DNA from: Mastigamoeba balamuthi
Lineage: Eukaryota > Evosea > Mastigamoebida > Mastigamoebidae
Length of the DNA: 64,000 nucleotides
Direction: 5' to 3'
NCBI GenBank assembly: GCA_902651635.1
Contig: CACRSC010000010.1
Coordinates: 587,993-651,992, forward strand
Shown here: one piece after another, positions 59,071 through 64,000 of the stretch
Layout of the letters: every line of letters begins with the position of its first letter
Numbering within the stretch: position 1 is the first letter of the stretch
Translations under genes and position numbers: made by a program
Notes under the pieces: model-generated
The model's database searches: none
Seen by the model: only the letters and a program-made list of their open reading frames with translations
Told to the model about the DNA's origin: nothing

Positions 59071-59586
59071 CAGAGGGGATGGCGAGAGACGGGAGAGTCC
59101 TCACCCAGAGGCTCTCGGCGGACGGCGCACGCGCGGATCGCGAGATGAGAGAGATCGAATTGCGCGCACATTTGCGAGAACAATTGATGACTGTTGTGTA
59201 GAAGCGAAAGATACAAACGCCGATTCCCCAGCACAATGGCGAAACACTCTTCCGATGTCCGCAGCCCCTCTACGCCCACGTATAGCCCCTGAGGGTGTGA
59301 AGCACTCTTGGGGCAGTCCGTAATTTCCGGGGCAGTTGGCAAGAAGGGATGCGAGATGCCTTAGGAGGTGCTCCGCTTGGGTCGGCGTGTCGTGCACTCT
59401 GATGTGCATAACCTGCGTTCGTGTAGGCCCAGAGTACCACGGCGCCAAGGGCCCCCTGCCCCTTTTACTGCATCGGGAAGCTGCGAATACCCGAAGATCG
59501 ATTGCGGGCGTAAGATTGCAGCGACGAGGTCCCGCCGATGATCTCAGAATTGCACAGGCCGGTCAGCAGATCTATTTTCGGAGAGA

Positions 59587-60461
59587 ATGGCAGAGCACGG
59601 GGCGTCCTGGGTGTCCCACCCTCCCGTGAGCCGTGTCTACGGGCCGCGCGCCGACGAGGGGGCCGGGCCAGGCCTGTGGGTATCGACGGCGGACATCTGT
59701 TGCGGGACGACATTCAGCGTAAGTCGAAAAACTCCCAATTCGCGTGCTCTGACTTCTGTGAAGGTCGGGGTTGTGGCGCCGGCCCCGTGGATGGCGAAGC
59801 ACAGCCTAGAGCCTGTGGACATCCGCACCGCAATGGGGCGGTCGTATGTCGTGCTGCAGCGGCCCAGGAGCATCAGAGGTGGGCCGAGCTCAGCGGAGTT
59901 CAACTCACGTTGGGCCATCGCTGACTCCTCGACACCAAAAATACCTCCTCTGCAGTGGTCCAGTGCCCCAAGTGCTGCTCCAGACGTCACGGGCGCATCG
60001 TCGAGGCAGGGCACAAGATGGTCGAGCTCTTCAACTCGTCTTCGGCGGTCCGCGAGTTCATCTTCGAGTCGGCGAAAAAGTAATTCCTAAGATCGGGCGG
60101 ATCTCTCCCCAAAAAAGGAGCCCGCGCTCACACTTGGTTCAGTAACTGCAGCTCCTCGAGGCTCCATCTGGGCGGAATGGTGGTCCTCGTCGTGGAGATC
60201 ACGGGGCGGGACGGCCAGGTGGTTGCGCAGCTTCAGTCGACGCCACTCAACCTCCTCTCCAAGCCTCCAAAGGCCCCACTTGCAACCTACACAGCGACCG
60301 CTCCACCCAGCGAGGTGGCCTCCCCGGTTGACGTCCCCGGGACCAGGAGCGAGCTGGAGAGACTGGTAAGATGTCTGCTGGAGCTCTGCGAAATGCAGAG
60401 GGAGCAGCTCGCCCGTGTTGCTGTGCTGAGGCAAATGCTCGAAAACTGCGGGTTCCAGTAG
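59587..60461 (+). CDS. Unrecognised family, cluster copy 1
   Basis: Four exons in phase: ATG 59587 to about 59719 (MAEHGASWVSHPP ... GLWVSTADIC), about 59760-59878 (VGVVAPAPWMAKH, LEPVDIRTAMGRSYVVLQRP), about 59957-60080 (VQCPKCCSRRHGRIVEAG, KMVELFNSSSAVREFIFES) and about 60149-60461 (SSRLHLGGMVVLVVEITGRDG, LLSKPPK, then a leucine-rich helix ERLVRCLLELCEMQREQLARV). C-x2-C plus basic residues and a beta-rich core followed by a coiled coil suggest a DNA-binding domain with a dimerisation helix; this is inference. The layout matches the gene at 17602-18993 distantly, and copies at 60919, 62312 and 63894 closely. Confidence 0.65.
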
Positions 60462-60918
60462 TCGGACTTCTGACCAAAGAGCGCATCTCCCCACCCCGTT
60501 ACCGTTGTGACAGCTCCACGAACAACGGGTTGTTTTCTTTGTATCTGCCTACTGGGCCCCTGTGGTAAGCAAGAAGCCTGCCCTTCACCTCCTGATCATC
60601 AAGGCGACTCGGACGGGAATTCCGCCGAGTTCGTAATTCCAAAACCCGGTCCTCAATTGGATGGTAGCCGACGATTGGAGCTCACCCGCTTCCCCCATTT
60701 AATTCCGTGTGGGCAGCCAGACAGCCTCTCGAGCTAGCAGTGCCTGGCAACCCGTATGCGTCCAGCGGAAGGCAATAACTGCACGACCGTTCATATGAAG
60801 CTCTGGTGCACTTTACCTATTTATTTGACATCTGTGTAACTGAATCGGTCGTCTCTCGGCCTGGCATTCCTTCACTATTGCAGAGGGCGCTTGAGAGGCA
60901 CTTCGTTTTCTCTGAGAA
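60462..60918. other. Spacer between cluster copies
   Basis: No exon recognised. The last 80 bases before 60919 (TTGCAGAGGGCGCTTGAGAGG, TTTTCTCTGAGAAATGG) resemble the sequence just before copy 4 (TGTTGCAGTGATCAA, TTCTCAGAATAATGG), so the duplicated unit includes the leader. Confidence 0.5.
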
Positions 60919-61863
60919 ATGGCCGAGCAGTGCGAATTCGCCATGTCCGGCGTGGCCCTGAGCCGCATATCGGGACCGCAGCAGAGCGACGGCCCTTTCC
61001 TGTGGCTATCGACGCAGAGCATCTGCCACGGCTGCCCGTGCAGCGTGAGCCTCTCTCCCCTCCCTTTCTTCCTCTCATAAATGGCAATGCTCTGTGTACT
61101 CGTGGCCTCACGCTCTCTGTCGCGCGTGAAGGCGGGCATTGTGGTGCCCTCGTCGTGGATGGTCCTGCACAGGCTGGAGCCCGTGGACATACGCACGGCG
61201 GTGCTGCGCTCCGAGGTGGTTCTGCGCGGGCCCAAGTCGGCGTCGTCCAAACGTACACGCAATGTTCACTCGACGTGCACTGACCCGTTCGCTCAGCGGT
61301 GAGGAGGTGCTCCAAGTGCACCGCCAGGGGACGCGGGCGGGTGCTCGACATTGGCGGCAAGATGTTCGAGTCGTTCAGCGCGGCCTCGGCGACCCGCGAG
61401 TTCGTCTTCGAGTCGATTCGCTCGTACGCTTCTGCTTTCTCGGAGCAGCTGCCCGACAGGCCGATGGAAGCCCACGTGCTCACCACCTCCCAACAGGCGG
61501 TGCAGGTCCTCGCGCCTGCATCTGGGCGGAACGCTGGAGCTGGTCGTCGAGATCCGAGGAAGGGCGGGCCAAGTGGTGGCGCTGCTGCGGTCCGCCCCCT
61601 TCAGCCTCGTCTCCAAGCCACCCAGGCCGCGGCCAGCGCCTGTCGGCCAGCAGCAGCAACCACGGCCAGCGAGCATCTGGCCAGGCGAGGCGAGCATGGA
61701 GCGTGCAGTCATCGAGACTGGAGCGGGAGCGCAGGAGGAGGCGGAGCTGGAGAGGCAAGTGCTGCAGCTGATTCAGCTGCAGAGGGATCAGCTGGCCCGC
61801 GTGCGCATTCTGAGGCAGCTGCTCAGTGCGTACGCTCATGCCCCCCCCCCCCCCCTCCTCTGA
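60919..61863 (+). CDS. Unrecognised family, cluster copy 2
   Basis: Exons: 60919 to about 61044 (MAEQCEFAMSGVALSR ... GPFLWLSTQSICHG), about 61130-61251 (VKAGIVVPSSWMVLH, LEPVDIRTAVLRSEVVLRGP), about 61301-61445 (RCSKCTARGRGRVLDIGG, KMFESFSAASATREFVFES) and about 61508-61863 (SRLHLGGTLELVVEIRGRAG, SLVSKPP, then Gln/Pro-rich and a coiled coil LERQVLQLIQLQRDQLARVRIL). Same four-exon plan as copy 1 with conserved intron phases. The GPFLWLST, EPVDIRTA, REFxFES and RLHLGG blocks are the most conserved. The stop follows a poly-C-encoded Pro run. Function unknown; see copy 1. Confidence 0.68.
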
Positions 61864-62311
61864 GACGTGCATGTGAGGTGGTCGGTGCGCCCGAACTGGG
61901 CCGTGGAGCTTCTGTCATGCTTCATTTTCATTGAATATACCGACATTCCGTTTTCAGAACTCGTCATATTCCGCGGGCGAAATGATGCCCGAGGGTTTAT
62001 CCCCAGACAGGAGATAATCCGCTGGTCGGCTTCTTTTCGACCCGAGCCCGGATTGGCGATCCAGCGCCTCCACGAGTCCTCCGCGCTGCTGTGGGCTCCC
62101 ATCCCTAGAGCGCGTTGCCTGAAGAGAAGCCAGGCGAGCGAGTGAGAAGTACAGTGAAAAGCACAGGCGTCGGCTTCCACGGCGGCTCGCCGAGGAAATG
62201 CTCAATCGCATTCGTGTTTTCCGCTGTAACCCGGGCGAAACACGAGAGACCCGTATCACAGATGATACATCCAAAGAGCAGAACTTGTACACAGCGAGCC
62301 TGAGCAGAGCG
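61864..62311. other. Spacer between cluster copies
   Basis: AT-richer stretch after copy 2 (61915-61990). No exon recognised before the start of the broken copy 3. Confidence 0.4.
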
Positions 62312-62640
62312 ATGTCGTCCACGAAGCTGCGGGAGTGCACCATTCCGGTAGCGGTGCAGGACCGCATCGCAGGGCCTGTGGGTCCCGGCAGCGACGGTCC
62401 CTACCTCTGGTGACCATCTATTCTGATGGCCGTGTAACCTTCAGTGAAGATAAACTGCTGGAGCGACTGATGAAGGACGTCTCGTGGGTGCCAAGGGGGT
62501 GTGGCGCCAGTCCCGTGGATGGCGAAGCACGGGAAGGAGCCAGTGGACATTCGTACTGCATTGTTGTGTCGTTGGTCGTGCTGCAGCGGCCCAAGTGCAG
62601 TTCCAAGAGAATCAGAGGTGGCGCAGAGCACAGCACAAGC
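62312..62640 (+). pseudogene. Truncated, frameshifted cluster copy 3
   Basis: ATG 62312 opens a frame ending GPGSDGPYLW, like the end of exon 1 in other copies. About 62508-62590 then reads GVAPVPWMAKHGKEPVDIRTALL, the exon-2 block. The block that should follow (SLVVLQRPKCSSKR) is in another frame, so a frameshift lies near 62560-62585. No counterpart of the C-x2-C or RLHLGG exons is found downstream. A missing part of the gene and a broken frame make it a probable pseudogene. Confidence 0.6.
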
Positions 62641-63269
62641 AATCACTGACTCATCATCGCCCACAAGAACTTATGCAGTGGTCCATGCCCAAGCGCGCCT
62701 CGCGGTCTACTTACGCCGAGGCGGCTGCGCGGGCAGTAGCAGGGGGGAGGCCGCCAGCTTCCTGTGGAAGTGAAAATAAACAACAAAGAGATGTCAACAT
62801 ATCTTCTCAACGATGAAGCAGACAAAAAAGGAACTAGTTGCTGGTCGAAACACACTGTGTGGGGGGACGGGGTATGCAGCAAAACGCAAAACGTTGAATG
62901 TTGGCAGTTAAGAGACGGTTCCCGAGTGTGCAAGCTCGAGAATCGCATTAAACCTGCCGTGGAGTGGTCGAGTGTTTGTGGGCCAGCGAGTCTGCGACCA
63001 AACCGATACGGTTTCTCTCTCCCCCTGGCTTATGGGATGCGCTGACCCGCCCCACGCAAGCCCCAAGGCTCTCGCAAGCACAAAACAGCAGGTACGGCGC
63101 GACCCTGTACACTGAGACTCTTGAGCGACTGCGCGGCAGGTGCTCCTGCTGCGATCTTTCGGTTCCCAACCGTTTTTTCCAACACACACCGCCGGTGCTG
63201 GTGCTGACCCTGACTGCTGAGAAGAAGCGACCGAGCGGACGCCTCCTGCTATACTGCAGGGACTGGGCG
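62641..63269. other. Intergenic, no gene seen
   Basis: Includes an AT-rich patch (62770-62840). Frames on either strand show no motif. Confidence 0.35.
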
Positions 63270-63329
63270 AGACGCTCGACAGGGCCCATCGCCTGCGGGG
63301 GTGCGCACGGAGGCAGATGCGCGGCGTCT

Positions 63330-63545
63330 CCCGCACGCCGACAGTGCGAGCATCCTCGCGACGCTGCCGAGGGCCAAGGGGTCGCACAGGCCCGCGTCCA
63401 CGCCCGCCACGATGTTGCCGTCGCCCACGCTGACGTTGACGACGTCGGGGGCCTCGCGACGAGCGCCCCCTGCTGGGCCGGGTGCCGCTGCGGGCGAGTA
63501 TTGCTCGCAGAGCTCGAGGGCGACGGTCTTCTTGCCCTCGGAGGT
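63330..63545 (-). pseudogene. Threonine-synthase-like fragment (PLP-dependent lyase fold)
   Basis: The minus strand from about 63545 reads NTSEGKKTVALELCEQY, then a Gly/Ala-rich insertion, then PDVVNVSVGDGNIVAGVDAG and DPLALG. Threonine synthases and related fold-II PLP enzymes have EGKKT-AfEi-EQ followed by PD-v-vPvGdG-i-g at this spacing. No exon with the PLP lysine or other parts was found nearby. It may be a single exon of a gene with poorly resolved neighbours or, more likely, a leftover fragment. Confidence 0.4.
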
Positions 63546-63893
63546 GTTGGGGCTGTGGCCGGTGCTGCTGCCGTACCGTCGGAAGCGCTGGCAGGCGAGG
63601 AATTTTCCGATTCCGAGCCTTCCTTCCCACTTCCTGAGTGCGGGCACACAGCATCGCACGGCCTCTCCCGGGCAGGCGGCAGAAATGTGCACAGCAAGAG
63701 GACCCATGGGGTCGCAGGTGCCTGCCGCAACCAGAGGGCGCGATAACAGCTGGATCGCATCTGGTGCTTTGGCACTTCCTCATTCGTGGCAAACCTCGCA
63801 AGAGAATATCCGATCGGTCGTCTCTCTCGGCCGTGCATTCCGCCCGCTGTTGCAGTGATCAACTTGTGGGGCCATTTCTCTCTTCTCAGAATA

Positions 63894-64000
63894 ATGGCCG
63901 AGCAGTGCGAGTACGCCATTTCCGGCGCGGCCCTGAGCCGCGTCCCGGGCCCACAGCACAGCGACGGCCCCTTCTTGTGGCTCTCGACTCCGAGTATCTG
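63894..64000 (+). CDS. Unrecognised family, cluster copy 4 (cut by window edge)
   Basis: ATG 63894 opens MAEQCEYAISGAALSR ... DGPFLWLSTPSI, near identical in sequence to the first exon of copy 2 at 60919, including the upstream bases. The gene continues beyond the window. No break is visible in the portion present. Confidence 0.65.
   Translation, partial: MAEQCEYAISGAALSRVPGPQHSDGPFLWLSTPSI

Overview
This is GC-rich nuclear DNA of a eukaryotic microbe. Nearly every gene is broken by short introns, and exons can be joined in phase to give recognisable eukaryotic proteins: a proteasome ATPase Rpt6, class III PI3-kinase Vps34, Rab32, a paxillin-like LIM protein, F-BAR/RhoGAP, F-box/SPRY, MATH/BTB, an SLC35F6-type carrier, a hybrid histidine kinase and papain-type proteases. 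Paxillin together with PAS/hybrid histidine kinases and RhoGAPs suits a free-living amoebozoan-like protist (an Archamoebae or Acanthamoeba-type genome is possible). That placement is inference, not proof.

Layout. 0-4.5 kb: start of a secreted protein (minus), a seven-exon protein of unknown function, and a degenerate ARF-like GTPase (minus). 4.5-6.5 kb: non-coding DNA with an imperfect tandem-repeat block. 6.5-10.4 kb: F-box/SPRY gene and SLC35F6-like transporter. 10.6-14 kb: unknown multipass membrane protein and Rab32, both minus. 14.3-19 kb: paxillin with seven LD motifs and four LIM domains, then a candidate beta-sandwich DNA-binding protein. 19.4-25.3 kb: two tandem papain-like proteases and a GT8 glycosyltransferase. 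25.5-40.3 kb: three paralogous membrane carbon-nitrogen hydrolases resembling apolipoprotein N-acyltransferase. Between the first and second of these lies a lower-GC island with a large P-loop NTPase gene, a HEAT-like gene and an inverted repeat. 40.4-45.8 kb: Vps34 and Rpt6, head to head. 47-49.8 kb: a third papain-like protease carrying a long new ectodomain, a membrane span and a cytoplasmic tail. 51-59 kb: F-BAR/RhoGAP, MATH/BTB and hybrid histidine kinase. 59.6-64 kb: a cluster of at least four copies of an unrecognised small gene family, one frameshifted and one cut by the window edge, plus a threonine-synthase-like fragment.

Recurring themes. Several introns use GC instead of GT at the donor, and this can be proven from protein conservation in Rpt6 and Rab32 and from protease paralogues, one of which has GT at the same place. 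Several unrelated introns contain the same kind of AT-rich perfect palindrome (ATTCAATTGAAT and variants) in otherwise very GC-rich DNA. Many genes act at membranes or in trafficking and adhesion (Rab32, Vps34, ARF-like, F-BAR/RhoGAP, paxillin). Their adjacency does not by itself indicate a joint pathway. Exon boundaries below were deduced by eye from reading frame, splice dinucleotides and family conservation.
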